DNA from: MedAcidi-G1 sp002294285
Lineage (GTDB): Bacteria > Actinomycetota > Acidimicrobiia > Acidimicrobiales > MedAcidi-G1
Length of the DNA: 64,000 bases
Assembly (NCBI GenBank): GCA_963999645.1
Contig: CAXEUY010000008.1
Location: 36,514 to 100,513, forward strand
Direction: 5' to 3'
Part shown: piece by piece, positions 36,237 through 44,367 of the stretch
Numbering within the stretch: position 1 is the first letter of the stretch
How the letters are laid out: each line of letters starts with the position of its first letter
Position numbers and translations under genes: made by a program
Notes under the pieces: model-generated
Database searches by the model: none
The model's input: the letters and a program-made list of their open reading frames with translations, nothing else
Told to the model about the DNA's origin: nothing

Positions 36237-36250
36237 AATCTCTTTATGAG

Positions 36251-36523
36251 CTAGGTGATTTCTAAAACGGCGACGACACTGTCTTGCTGCACCTGATCTC
36301 CTTCAGAGACCAAAAGTTCTCGCACTATTCCTGGACTGGAAGATTCAATGGGAATTTCCATTTTCATCGACTCAATTATTAGAATCGTTTCTTCTGCTTT
36401 AACGGTCTGACCTACTTTTACTACGACTTTCCAAACAACACCTTGCACAGGTGTTTCAAGCTTTATTTCGTTCACGTCTAGATTTGAGCACCAAGTAGTG
36501 TGAAGGACACTATTGGATATCAA
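36251..36523 (-). CDS. Biotin/lipoyl-attachment carrier protein
   Basis: The 90-residue protein is one biotinyl domain: the biotinylation motif IESMKME carries the target lysine at about residue 53, flanked by TPVQGVVWKVVVKVGQTVKAEETILI and PIESSSPGIVRELLVSEGDQVQQDSVVAVLE. The TTG start at 36523 is supported by AAGGAAA immediately upstream. It converges on the carboxyltransferase gene and is likely its biotin carrier, although an independent transcript is needed. Confidence 0.9.
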   Translation of the reverse strand: MISNSVLHTTWCSNLDVNEIKLETPVQGVVWKVVVKVGQTVKAEETILIIESMKMEIPIESSSPGIVRELLVSEGDQVQQDSVVAVLEIT

Positions 36524-36549
36524 ATATTTCCTTGTATTAATGTCTTGGT

Positions 36550-37077
36550 ATGTCAGCTTGTCCGACTTTGGAGACAGAGAATCTCATATTAAGACCATTT
36601 AAGGATGGTGACGTGGACGACTATTTCGGTGTGCTGGACAGTCCGGAGGTGCGACGCTGGCTGCATATCCCGGAGAGCCTGGATCGGAGTGACGCCTGGC
36701 AGCAGATGGCCTGGTTCGTGGGTCAGTGGGAGTTGCGAGGCACTGGCCACTGGGCGCTTGAAGAAAAGAAGTCAGGGCAATTTGTCGGACGAGCTGGGTT
36801 GCATCGACCTGAACGTCATGACTGGCCCGGTGTAGAGGTGGGTTGGTTACTCCACCCTGATTACTGGGGAAGAGGTTATGCCACTGAGGCAGGAGCAGCA
36901 GCAGTACGTTACGGATTCGAGGATCTTCAAGTAGATAAATTATTTAGTTGCATCTTGCCAGAAAACCACCGGTCGCAGGCTGTAGCGAAACGGCTTGGCT
37001 TTGAATTTCTAGAAGAGAGGGTTTTGGCATTTTTTCCAAAATTACCTCATGGAATATGGGTATTAAACAGCGGTTGA
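36550..37077 (+). CDS. GNAT-family N-acetyltransferase (RimJ/RimL-like)
   Basis: The 175-residue GNAT protein shows TENLILRPFKDGDVDDYFGVL at the start and the acetyl-CoA motif VEVGWLLHPDYWGRGYATEAGAAAVRYGFE (about 95-125), then SCILPENHRSQAVAKRLGF. Such proteins acetylate ribosomal proteins, spermidine or antibiotics; the substrate is open. Its first half (about 36605-36850) is visibly GC-richer (about 60%) than its second half and neighbours (about 38%), a composition break worth attention. Confidence 0.85.
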   Translation: MSACPTLETENLILRPFKDGDVDDYFGVLDSPEVRRWLHIPESLDRSDAWQQMAWFVGQWELRGTGHWALEEKKSGQFVGRAGLHRPERHDWPGVEVGWLLHPDYWGRGYATEAGAAAVRYGFEDLQVDKLFSCILPENHRSQAVAKRLGFEFLEERVLAFFPKLPHGIWVLNSG

Positions 37078-37083
37078 TTTCAC

Positions 37084-37566
37084 TTAGTTTGCAACAATCA
37101 ACGGATTCCCGTTTGATTTACTTATAACTAATTGGTCACAGGTCGGATCCTTCATGATACTTATGCCGGAAGATCCGTCAATGCGACGTACAAGAGAGGC
37201 TTCTGCGACATTATTTTTAGCCCAAGTATCGAAACGGAATAGTTCTCCTGTAGAAATTCGCAAAAGCCAAGGTAGCTTCATCCCATTGCACTCTCTTACC
37301 ACCACCATGTCACCAGGCTCACCGAACTGGTAGCGATAGCCTGAATGTTCAATTATCGGACCATCTGTGGACACAACAGTTTCTTTTTGCTTTGAAATTG
37401 AATTCTCCTCGTTGCCGCTACTTGTAACAAGAAAAATAATTGCTATAACAAGAACAACAATTAATGTTAATTGAAAAACCAATTTCTTAATTGACCAAGT
37501 CGGCAGTTCACCAACTAAGGCAGAAGTTTCATCAATCTCGCTTTCTTTTTCTGAAGCGCCGTTCAT
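37084..37566 (-). CDS. Hypothetical single-pass membrane protein
   Basis: From ATG 37566 (MNGASEKESEIDE, with an AAGGG upstream) the 160-residue protein has an acidic head, one transmembrane helix (about residues 30-50), and an extracellular-looking domain with VVVRECNGMKLPWLLRISTGELFRFDTWAKNN. A longer reading frame begins at 37605 but its N-terminus is an unusual extra hydrophobic stretch. I recognise no family. It converges on the GNAT gene 7 nt away. Confidence 0.55.
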   Translation of the reverse strand: MNGASEKESEIDETSALVGELPTWSIKKLVFQLTLIVVLVIAIIFLVTSSGNEENSISKQKETVVSTDGPIIEHSGYRYQFGEPGDMVVVRECNGMKLPWLLRISTGELFRFDTWAKNNVAEASLVRRIDGSSGISIMKDPTCDQLVISKSNGNPLIVAN

Positions 37567-37698
37567 ATCTTTACCCTTAAGTAGCAATATCAATAAGAAA
37601 AACAATACGCCTTAAAACAGTCATCCCAAAATTTTCTTTAAGCGTCAAAGCAAAAAGGTATACATCGGATCTATTTTTACTTGGTCTAATATTCAACA

Positions 37699-37929
37699 AT
37701 GGATAGTGATTCACCGGCATCTAAGCCACAAGTGCAATGGATGAGTAGCAACGAAGCAGCTCAACGGCTCGGAGTCACGACAGCAACTTTATACAGGTTT
37801 ATAGATGAAGGGCGCTTACCGGCTTACAGGATGGGGAGAGTAATACGACTTAAAGAAAGTGAAGTTAACGACTTCGAGACAACTTGTCGGATTGAACCTG
37901 GATCACTTTCACACCTGTTGCAAGAGTGA
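37699..37929 (+). CDS. BldC/excisionase-type helix-turn-helix regulator
   Basis: The 76-residue protein is a compact MerR/BldC-like winged helix: WMSSNEAAQRLGVTTATLYRFIDEGRLPAYRMGRVIRLKESEVNDFE. Such small DNA-binding proteins are near-universal in actinobacteria, where BldC binds direct repeats cooperatively and controls development or stress genes. It sits upstream of the suf genes with a 91-nt gap, and could regulate them; that is only positional inference. Confidence 0.86.
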   Translation: MDSDSPASKPQVQWMSSNEAAQRLGVTTATLYRFIDEGRLPAYRMGRVIRLKESEVNDFETTCRIEPGSLSHLLQE

Positions 37930-38020
37930 CGGATTTACCTTTCCCTCGACAATTATTCCTATGCAGATAGGATAAATTCGTAGAAAGCTTATTCACAAAA
38001 TAATACCCAGCAGGTTTTAA

Positions 38021-39295
38021 TTGAACCCTTTTACAAATCAAAGCGAAGACTCTTTCCCGGACTCAGCTCTTACTAGCGGGATGCGGAACTCAGCTTTAGA
38101 ACAACTTGAAAAAACTCCATTTCCAGTGCCAGAAGAAGAGGTGTGGAAGTATTCAAAAATTGGAGAACTTGATTTAGGCGTTTTTTCACCATCTTTGCAA
38201 AGTCCCTCCAAAGAAGCGGACGTTAAAAGTTTTTTGGATTCAAATGCAGGAGAATCAGGATTAATCTCAGTTCTAGACGGATGGATAACTGCCTCTGGGA
38301 ATGACGAATATTATAAGAATTCCGAAATCAATCTAGGTCCGTTGTCGAAAATAAACGAAGAGCTAATCAACCTGGACGAAAGACTTCATAAGCCAATAGA
38401 TTTCTTTGACTGTTTGAATCGTTCGTACAACCCAGAGACATTAGTTCTACATGTCCCTGACGATGTGGTGATTAGAGACCCCATATACATAAAAGTTCAA
38501 GCTGTTACAGAAGGTTTAGTTTCATGTCCAGCTATTTTTATCGACTTGGGCAGAAACTCTGAAGTGAACATAGTGGAACATCATCTATCTGATGAGGGAA
38601 GTTATTTAACAGTACCGGTTCTTAACGCTCGAATTGGTGAAAATAGCAGACTTAAGCATTCAGTTCTCCAGAGTTTAGGAAAGACAACGTGGCAAGTATC
38701 AAAACAGAATTTTTATCTTGAACGAGATGCTTATGTTGAAACATTTACAGCGGCTTTCGGAGGAAATTACGCCAGAAGTGAGATACGTTGCGAACTCCAG
38801 GGAAGGGGAGCGGAGGCGCATTCAAGAGCTGCATATTTTGGTAGTGGGGAACAGACTCTCGACTTTCGAACCTTTCAAAAACATGGGGCTCCTGACACGA
38901 CAAGTAAGTTGCTTTTCAAGGGAGCCTTGGATGATGATTCAAGATCAGTTTACTCAGGTTTGATCAAGGTCTTACCCGAAGCAATTAGAACAAGAGCCCA
39001 GCAGACTAATAGGAACATAAAGCTTTCCGATGATGCTTGGGCGGAGAGTGTTCCAAATCTAGAGATTGAAACCAATGACGTGGTTTGTAACCACGCATCG
39101 ACTGTTTCAGGAGTCGACACTGAGCAACTTTTCTACTTAGAGAGTAAAGGAGTTGAAACTTCAATAGCAGAGCGTCTTATTATCACAGGGTTTTTTGATG
39201 AGATAATTTCCAAATTGGATGACCCTCTACTCGTCGAAGAAATCAGATTGAAGATGTTGGATTCATTACAGAGACACTCAAGGGCTGAGAGCTGA
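38021..39295 (+). CDS. sufD: Fe-S cluster assembly protein SufD
   Basis: The 424-residue protein has the SufB/SufD beta-helix signature FAAFGGNYARSEIRCELQGRGAEAHSRAAYFGSGEQTLDFRTF and the tail TVSGVDTEQLFYLESKGVETSIAERLIITGFF. The N-terminal EEEVWKYSKIGELDL pattern and length favour SufD over SufB. It starts with a TTG at 38021. A Rieske gene follows one base later and sufC overlaps that, so these three form a tight operon. No SufB is in the window. Confidence 0.85.
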   Translation: MNPFTNQSEDSFPDSALTSGMRNSALEQLEKTPFPVPEEEVWKYSKIGELDLGVFSPSLQSPSKEADVKSFLDSNAGESGLISVLDGWITASGNDEYYKNSEINLGPLSKINEELINLDERLHKPIDFFDCLNRSYNPETLVLHVPDDVVIRDPIYIKVQAVTEGLVSCPAIFIDLGRNSEVNIVEHHLSDEGSYLTVPVLNARIGENSRLKHSVLQSLGKTTWQVSKQNFYLERDAYVETFTAAFGGNYARSEIRCELQGRGAEAHSRAAYFGSGEQTLDFRTFQKHGAPDTTSKLLFKGALDDDSRSVYSGLIKVLPEAIRTRAQQTNRNIKLSDDAWAESVPNLEIETNDVVCNHASTVSGVDTEQLFYLESKGVETSIAERLIITGFFDEIISKLDDPLLVEEIRLKMLDSLQRHSRAES

Positions 39296-39296
39296 T

Positions 39297-39611
39297 ATGG
39301 GAGAGTACAAGGTATGCCATATTGGAGAACTCACAGAAGCAACTCCCTATCGCGCAGAAGTCGAAGGACGCAAGCTCGCTCTTGTGAGGATTCAGGAAAG
39401 GATTTACGCGATAAGTGATACTTGCAGTCATGAAGATGTTTCTTTATCTGACGGTGAGGTAGATCTTGAAGAATGCGCTTTGGAGTGTTGGAAGCATGGG
39501 AGTCTGTTTTCACTCGAGACAGGTGAAGCACTTAGTCTTCCCGCTACTAAAAGTGTAGAAACATATAAAGTGACGATTTCCGGCGACGATGTTTTTTTGG
39601 TGATCGAATGA
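39297..39611 (+). CDS. Rieske-type [2Fe-2S] ferredoxin of the Suf cluster
   Basis: The 104-residue protein has the Rieske ligand set: CSHEDVSL (Cys-x-His) near residue 43 and CWKHGSLF (Cys-x2-His) near residue 63. The second box has Trp-Lys in place of the usual Pro, an uncommon but not unprecedented variant. In actinobacterial suf operons such a ferredoxin sits between SufD and SufC and probably supplies electrons. The start follows the sufD stop with one base between; its end overlaps sufC by ATGA. Confidence 0.88.
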   Translation: MGEYKVCHIGELTEATPYRAEVEGRKLALVRIQERIYAISDTCSHEDVSLSDGEVDLEECALECWKHGSLFSLETGEALSLPATKSVETYKVTISGDDVFLVIE

Positions 39612-40345
39612 CAAGCGAAAAAGTTCTTATTATTGAAGATCTATGCGTTAAAGCTAGTAACAAACAGGTCTTGAAGGGTGTGAACCTTGAAATAAGACCT
39701 TCAGAGGTCCATGCTGTTATGGGTCCTAACGGATCGGGTAAATCAACTCTTGCTCATGCTCTAATGGGTCGACCGGGCTACGAAGTAACTTCTGGGTCAA
39801 TCACATTAGATGGAGTAGATCTTCTCTCTCTTAAAACATGGGAAAGATCTCAAGCTGGAATGTTCATAGCTATGCAACAACCAATAGAAGTACCAGGCGT
39901 GAAAGTGTCTGATGTTATAACTGAAGCGGCCGTTATTTCTGGGCTTGATCCTGAGAAGTCATTATCGTTGCTACATGCAGAAGCAAAGAATCTTGAAATC
40001 GAAGATGAATTCATAGAAAGAGAGTTGAACGTCGACCTATCCGGAGGCGAGAAAAAAAGGAATGAAACACTTCAACTCTTAGTTTCCAACTCGAGTTACG
40101 CAATTTTAGATGAGATTGATTCTGGCCTAGATCTTGATTCCCTTGCTTTGGTAGCAAGACGGATTCAGCAAGCCACAGAAGACAGCCAATTAGGTGTACT
40201 GGCGATAACTCATTTCAGTCGTTTGCTGGAAATTCTTGAGCCCGACAAGGTGCATGTACTAGTAGACGGGCAGATAGTTGAAACTGGTTCAGTTGATTTG
40301 GCATCTCAACTGGAAGAAGACGGATATCAAAAGTTCTTGAAGTAG
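39608..40345 (+). CDS. sufC: Fe-S cluster assembly ATPase SufC (copy 1)
   Basis: The 245-residue ABC-type ATPase has Walker A GPNGSGKST (about 38-46), the signature LSGGEKKRNETLQLL and Walker B YAILDEIDSGLD. SufC powers SufBCD scaffold remodelling. It overlaps the Rieske gene by ATGA. A second SufC gene lies on the opposite strand at 42361. Compared with that copy, copy 1 is more divergent in its Q-loop segment and in Walker B (LDEID instead of LDETD). Confidence 0.93.
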   Translation: MTSEKVLIIEDLCVKASNKQVLKGVNLEIRPSEVHAVMGPNGSGKSTLAHALMGRPGYEVTSGSITLDGVDLLSLKTWERSQAGMFIAMQQPIEVPGVKVSDVITEAAVISGLDPEKSLSLLHAEAKNLEIEDEFIERELNVDLSGGEKKRNETLQLLVSNSSYAILDEIDSGLDLDSLALVARRIQQATEDSQLGVLAITHFSRLLEILEPDKVHVLVDGQIVETGSVDLASQLEEDGYQKFLK

Positions 40346-40352
40346 GTAGAAA

Positions 40353-40643
40353 TTGCAAGAAGAACTTTTAGAACCAGAAGAGTTGGAAGCTTTGATCAAA
40401 AAGTTTCCCAAATGGGCGCATCAAGATGGGAGCCTGCATCAAGAATTCCAGTTCCATGATTTCGCAGAAGCATTTGGTTTCATGCGCAAAGTTGCAGAAA
40501 TAGCTGAAGATCTAGACCATCATCCTGATTGGTTTAATTCTTGGAATAGAGTTTCGATTTCCATTTCCACTCATTCCGCCGGAGGTCTCACAGCCTTAGA
40601 TCGGAAATTCGTAGAAAAAGTAGAGTCACTTGAAGGTTTTTAA
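40353..40643 (+). CDS. phhB: Pterin-4a-carbinolamine dehydratase
   Basis: The 96-residue protein has the PCD/DCoH signature HHPDWFNSWNRVSISISTHSAGGLTALD preceded by EFQFHDFAEAFGFMRKVAEIAEDLDHH. PCD recycles tetrahydrobiopterin or folate cofactors and is also linked to molybdopterin chemistry. Its TTG start at 40353 lies 7 nt after sufC, so it may be co-transcribed with it. It shares its last bases (TTAA) with the convergent sufU gene. Confidence 0.88.
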   Translation: MQEELLEPEELEALIKKFPKWAHQDGSLHQEFQFHDFAEAFGFMRKVAEIAEDLDHHPDWFNSWNRVSISISTHSAGGLTALDRKFVEKVESLEGF

Positions 40644-41104
40644 CTTTTTGCAGATTCAATTATTTGGTCAAAAGTGTTCCACCCCAAGGTCGCACATTTA
40701 ATTCTGACAGGGTATTTAACCACACCTTTTAAAGCTTCTAAGTCTCCCATGGAGGGAATTGTTTTACTTGGGTCGGTTTCTGATGAATCAAGACTGCTCG
40801 CATGAATAGACATCATTTCTTTGAAGCGTTCAATTAGTTCCTTTGCCTCATCGAGACTTTTGCCTATAACTGATTCTGTCATCATTGAGGCTGAAGCTTG
40901 ACTAATGGAACACCCTTGGCCTCCTATGCGGATCTCTTTAATTAAGTCATTTTCGAGGTGGACATAGACCTTGACTTCATCACCACAAAGAGGGTTGAAC
41001 CCCTCTTCCATAACTGCAGGAGGTGTCGGTAGTTCACCCTGGTTGCGAGGGCTCCTGTAGTGATCCAGAATTACTTCTTTGTATAAATCTTCAAGTCCCG
41101 TCAT
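40640..41104 (-). CDS. sufU: Iron-sulfur cluster scaffold SufU
   Basis: The 154-residue SufU/IscU-like protein has three cysteine segments: NPLCGDEVKV (about Cys40), GGQGCSISQASASMM (about Cys66) and IKCATLGWNTF (about Cys135). Together with an Asp these bind zinc and accept sulfur from SufS. The SufU-specific insertion DSSETDPSKTIPSMGDLEAL is present between them. It lies 16 nt downstream of sufS on the same strand. Confidence 0.9.
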   Translation of the reverse strand: MTGLEDLYKEVILDHYRSPRNQGELPTPPAVMEEGFNPLCGDEVKVYVHLENDLIKEIRIGGQGCSISQASASMMTESVIGKSLDEAKELIERFKEMMSIHASSLDSSETDPSKTIPSMGDLEALKGVVKYPVRIKCATLGWNTFDQIIESAKS

Positions 41105-41120
41105 CGTTTACCCAGACTAG

Positions 41121-42359
41121 TTAATTAAAAATCTTTCCTGCTTCATTAATAGCATCAGCTAAAACTTCAATATCAGACTCGTCATTATAAATGTAGAGAG
41201 AAGCTCTAGTAGTTGCCGCTAGGCCTAAAAGTTTCATTAGAGGTTTGCAACAATGATGTCCGGCGCGGACACAAACACCGTATTGGTCAAGTACTTGACT
41301 CAGGTCATGAGGGTGCACATCGCGGTAAGAGAAAGAAATAACACCCGATCTCTGAAGCGGGTCATCGGGTCCGTGTATAACAAGATCGTTTGCAAATCTG
41401 TCATTTAGGACCTCTAGTGCAAAAGAAGTCAAGTGTTGCTCGTGCTCTCTGATCGATTTCATGCTGAACTTTTCTAGGTAGCTAATAGCTACGCCCAGTC
41501 CGATGATTTCACCAATCGGAGGGGTCCCTGCTTCAAATTTCCACGGTAGTTCATTTGTTGTGAAACCTTCTGTGGTCACATTCAAAATCATTTCACCTCC
41601 ACCAAGAAAAGGTGGCATTTTTTCTAATAGTTCCAGACGACCCCAAAGAATACCAATACCTGTAGGAGCACACATTTTGTGCCCACTGAAAGCAATAAAA
41701 TCAGCGCCCAGATCCGATACATCAGTGTCGAAATGTGGAACAGATTGACAGGCATCAACTAAGCAAATAGCCCCAACACTATGAGCAGCTTTAACAAGTT
41801 CCTTTACAGGATTAATTGTTCCTAAAGCGTTAGAAACTGCAGTGACGCATAGAAGCTTAACTCCCTTTAGCAATTCATCTAAATTTTCAAGATTGAGACA
41901 TCCATCTTTTGTTAGAGGGATCCACCGAATTTCAATGCCTATTTCACTTGCGAGTTGCTGCCATGGAACGATATTCGAGTGGTGTTCCAGAGAACTTAAG
42001 AGGATCACGTCACCGGTGCTCAACTCACTTCGTGCCCAGGTGTAAGCAACTAGGTTTATGGCTTCAGTGGCATTTTTCGTGAAAATTATTTCTTTCTCAG
42101 AGGGAGAATTTATGAAGCGATGCACTTTGTGTCGCGCTTCTTCCATTTCCGCAGTTGCAAGTTCAGCTATATGATAGGCGCCTCTGTGAACATTAGAATT
42201 TATTTCCTTGTAATAATCGCTCATTCGGTCTATCACTTCAATTGGTTTTTGCGAGGTTGCCGCTGAGTCAAGATAAACAATCGGATTGCCATTTACTGTT
42301 CGTTCAAGAAGAGGAAAATCTTTCTTAACCTTTTTAGGATCAAAATTAGAGTCAGACAT
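41121..42359 (-). CDS. sufS: Cysteine desulfurase SufS
   Basis: From ATG 42359 (MSDSNFDPKKVKKDFPLL) the protein has about 412 residues. It has the opening YLDSAATSQKP, PLP pocket LDSAATSQ/EHHSN, the PLP lysine in AFSGHKMCAPTGIGILWG and the active-site cysteine in CVRAGHHCCKPLMKLLG. It supplies sulfur to SufU. It starts one base after the sufC copy 2 stop, so sufC2, sufS and sufU form one minus-strand transcript. A longer frame to 42407 overlaps sufC and is unlikely. Confidence 0.95.
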   Translation of the reverse strand: MSDSNFDPKKVKKDFPLLERTVNGNPIVYLDSAATSQKPIEVIDRMSDYYKEINSNVHRGAYHIAELATAEMEEARHKVHRFINSPSEKEIIFTKNATEAINLVAYTWARSELSTGDVILLSSLEHHSNIVPWQQLASEIGIEIRWIPLTKDGCLNLENLDELLKGVKLLCVTAVSNALGTINPVKELVKAAHSVGAICLVDACQSVPHFDTDVSDLGADFIAFSGHKMCAPTGIGILWGRLELLEKMPPFLGGGEMILNVTTEGFTTNELPWKFEAGTPPIGEIIGLGVAISYLEKFSMKSIREHEQHLTSFALEVLNDRFANDLVIHGPDDPLQRSGVISFSYRDVHPHDLSQVLDQYGVCVRAGHHCCKPLMKLLGLAATTRASLYIYNDESDIEVLADAINEAGKIFN

Positions 42360-42360
42360 T

Positions 42361-43119
42361 TCAGTTACCCCGGAAAGATTCATATCCAGAAGATTCAAGT
42401 TTTTCAACTATGTCATTACCACCCTTAGCAACAATTTTGCCGTCCATAATTACATGAACAACATCAGGGTGTAAATGCTCTAAAAGCCTCTGATAATGGG
42501 TGATTGTAAGAACACCTAGACTTGAATTTTTTTCACGAACTTTCGTTACACCATCTGCTACCACGGTTAGAGCATCAATGTCTAGACCTGAATCGGTTTC
42601 ATCGAGAATGGCGATTTCAGGTTCGAGAATAGCCATTTGTAGAATTTCATTTCTTTTCTTCTCTCCACCTGAGAAACCTTCATTCAGGTAACGTTCTGCA
42701 AAAGAGGAATCCATGTTAAGTGTTTCAAGCCATTCCATGATCGAGAGGCGTAATTCTAGAACCGACATTTTTATATCTTTGCGAGCTGAAAGGGCTTGCC
42801 GCAGGAAATTTATTACAGAAACACCAGCTACTTCATGAGGATATTGGAAAGCCAAAAATATGCCGGATTTACCTCGCATTTCAGTTGACCAGTCTGTAAT
42901 GTCCTCGCCGCGAAAATGTATAGAACCACTTGTCACTTCGTATTCGGAGCTGCCTAGGAGAACGGAAGCTAAAGTTGATTTTCCAGATCCATTAGGTCCC
43001 ATCAAGGCATGGACCTCACCTTCGTTTATGGTCATATTTACTCCATTGAGGATGCGTGTTCCATCTTCAGCAGAGGCATGAAGGTCTGTGATTTCGAATA
43101 GAGGGCTGGGTGTTGACAC
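42361..43119 (-). CDS. sufC: Fe-S cluster assembly ATPase SufC (copy 2)
   Basis: This 252-residue ABC ATPase carries the canonical SufC motifs: Walker A GPNGSGKST, the SufC-typical AFQYPHEVAGVSVINFLRQA Q-loop region, signature FSGGEKKRNEILQMAIL and Walker B AILDETDSGLDIDAL. It is a more typical SufC than copy 1. It begins the minus-strand sufC-sufS-sufU unit. Having two SufC genes facing each other across sufS/sufU, with a single SufD and no SufB nearby, is unusual. Confidence 0.93.
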   Translation of the reverse strand: MSTPSPLFEITDLHASAEDGTRILNGVNMTINEGEVHALMGPNGSGKSTLASVLLGSSEYEVTSGSIHFRGEDITDWSTEMRGKSGIFLAFQYPHEVAGVSVINFLRQALSARKDIKMSVLELRLSIMEWLETLNMDSSFAERYLNEGFSGGEKKRNEILQMAILEPEIAILDETDSGLDIDALTVVADGVTKVREKNSSLGVLTITHYQRLLEHLHPDVVHVIMDGKIVAKGGNDIVEKLESSGYESFRGN

Positions 43120-43173
43120 GATTTAAGTCTATTGAGAGCTTTTAATTACCACTATCCGTATAGGGTTAATTAG

Positions 43174-43578
43174 TCAACAATTCTTAAGCGAAATTTTCCA
43201 AGTTCTGAAATTTTCATGCTTCTTGCCGTCGCCACCTATTCCATTACCTGTTCCGTCGGGAAAAAGTCGAAAGGTGCAAATTGCTTGTTCATCATCAAGT
43301 GACACAGCTGTATATCTCGCATCGCTATGTCGGGCAGGCCCAGCGCGCCATAGCAGCCAGTTTCCTATTCTGCGTTTATAAGCGATTTTCACTGATCCAA
43401 GATCATCGCCAGATGTAAGAAGTTCCTTGGGGGCCTCTAACCAAGCTTGCGCAGCTATATTTTTGTCACGCAACGGAGTATCAGGTAATTCCCAAGTGTG
43501 AATAGGGGTGTAGTCAAATGGTCTGTCATCGGCAGGTAATGCCGTTGGTTTTTCTTTCACCAGCCTCGATTTGCCCAT
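43174..43578 (-). CDS. Conserved hypothetical protein
   Basis: The 134-residue protein is Trp-rich (AAQAWLEAPKELL, RIGNWLLWRAGPARHSDARYTAV) and includes a Gly-rich tail FPDGTGNGIGGDGKKHE. I recognise no family and see no signal peptide or membrane helix. Its start overlaps the end of the metallo-beta-lactamase gene by 22 nt, which supports translational coupling. Both lie upstream of sufC copy 2 on the same strand, with a 54-nt gap. Confidence 0.65.
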   Translation of the reverse strand: MGKSRLVKEKPTALPADDRPFDYTPIHTWELPDTPLRDKNIAAQAWLEAPKELLTSGDDLGSVKIAYKRRIGNWLLWRAGPARHSDARYTAVSLDDEQAICTFRLFPDGTGNGIGGDGKKHENFRTWKISLKNC

Positions 43579-44258
43579 TCCTCTAAAGAAGGACTTTCAT
43601 TCCCAATAGTCGTATCATCACCGTGTCCTGGCAGAACCAGAGTGTCACCAGGTAAATGACTGAAGAGTCGACGGTCAATGGAACTAATTATTTGTTCAAA
43701 ATCACCGCCTTCAAATTCGGTGGTACCGGGTCCACCAGGGAAAAGAGTGTCGCCTGAAAAAAGAATTGGAGAGCCTTCAAGTCTAAAACATATCGATCCT
43801 GGTGTGTGTCCAGGAGTAAGAATGGTATGGAGTCTTAGTCGTCCTATTTCAATTACAGTTTCATCTTCTAGTAGATAGTCATAGCTCGGTAGCATTTTTG
43901 CATCCGCACTGGTGACACCAACCTCATATCCAGCTTCCCTTACAGCAGGAATCGCTTGTATGTGATCCCAGTGGCCGTGGGTCTCAAGAACGGTTTTAAC
44001 ATTTAAAGCCTTACACAACTCAAGAAGTTTTTCGTGCTCATTTGCAGCATCAATCAGGGCGCTTTCACCTGTTTCGCGACAACGTAGAAAAAATACGTTG
44101 TTGTCCAAGTCGCCAACCACTATTCGATGTATTTCAGCTTGAGTGTCACAATAATGGAGTGACACTCCAGGAACACCAGTTCTGGGGTGATCTGTATGTG
44201 AACATGGTGGCGATAAAGGCGAAGAGGGTATTTGTGTTGAGTTTTCGTTAGTATCCAT
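43557..44258 (-). CDS. MBL-fold metallo-hydrolase (glyoxalase II-like)
   Basis: The 233-residue protein has the metal-binding THGHWDHI motif (about 95-102; the second histidine-aspartate positions are present with one Trp), PGHTPGSICFRLEG, FSGDTLFPGG and LPGHGDDTTIG. The length and spacing fit hydroxyacylglutathione hydrolase-like proteins. A N-terminal CSHTDHPRTGVPGVSLHYCD segment is extra. The partner hypothetical gene overlaps its end. Confidence 0.88.
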   Translation of the reverse strand: MDTNENSTQIPSSPLSPPCSHTDHPRTGVPGVSLHYCDTQAEIHRIVVGDLDNNVFFLRCRETGESALIDAANEHEKLLELCKALNVKTVLETHGHWDHIQAIPAVREAGYEVGVTSADAKMLPSYDYLLEDETVIEIGRLRLHTILTPGHTPGSICFRLEGSPILFSGDTLFPGGPGTTEFEGGDFEQIISSIDRRLFSHLPGDTLVLPGHGDDTTIGNESPSLEEWANRGW

Positions 44259-44367
44259 TATGAATCATGTTAGCAATAGGAGAACAAGAGCCGACTTACC
44301 CCGATATCGTCGAGTATTGAAGTTTAAAAATGTTTATTTCCTGAAATTAGATTTAAGGAGCTAAAAA

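Noticed and set aside
38021..39295. Assigning this gene as SufB
   Set aside because: Length (424) and N-terminus fit SufD; the SufB-specific features were not seen. SufB is probably elsewhere in the genome.
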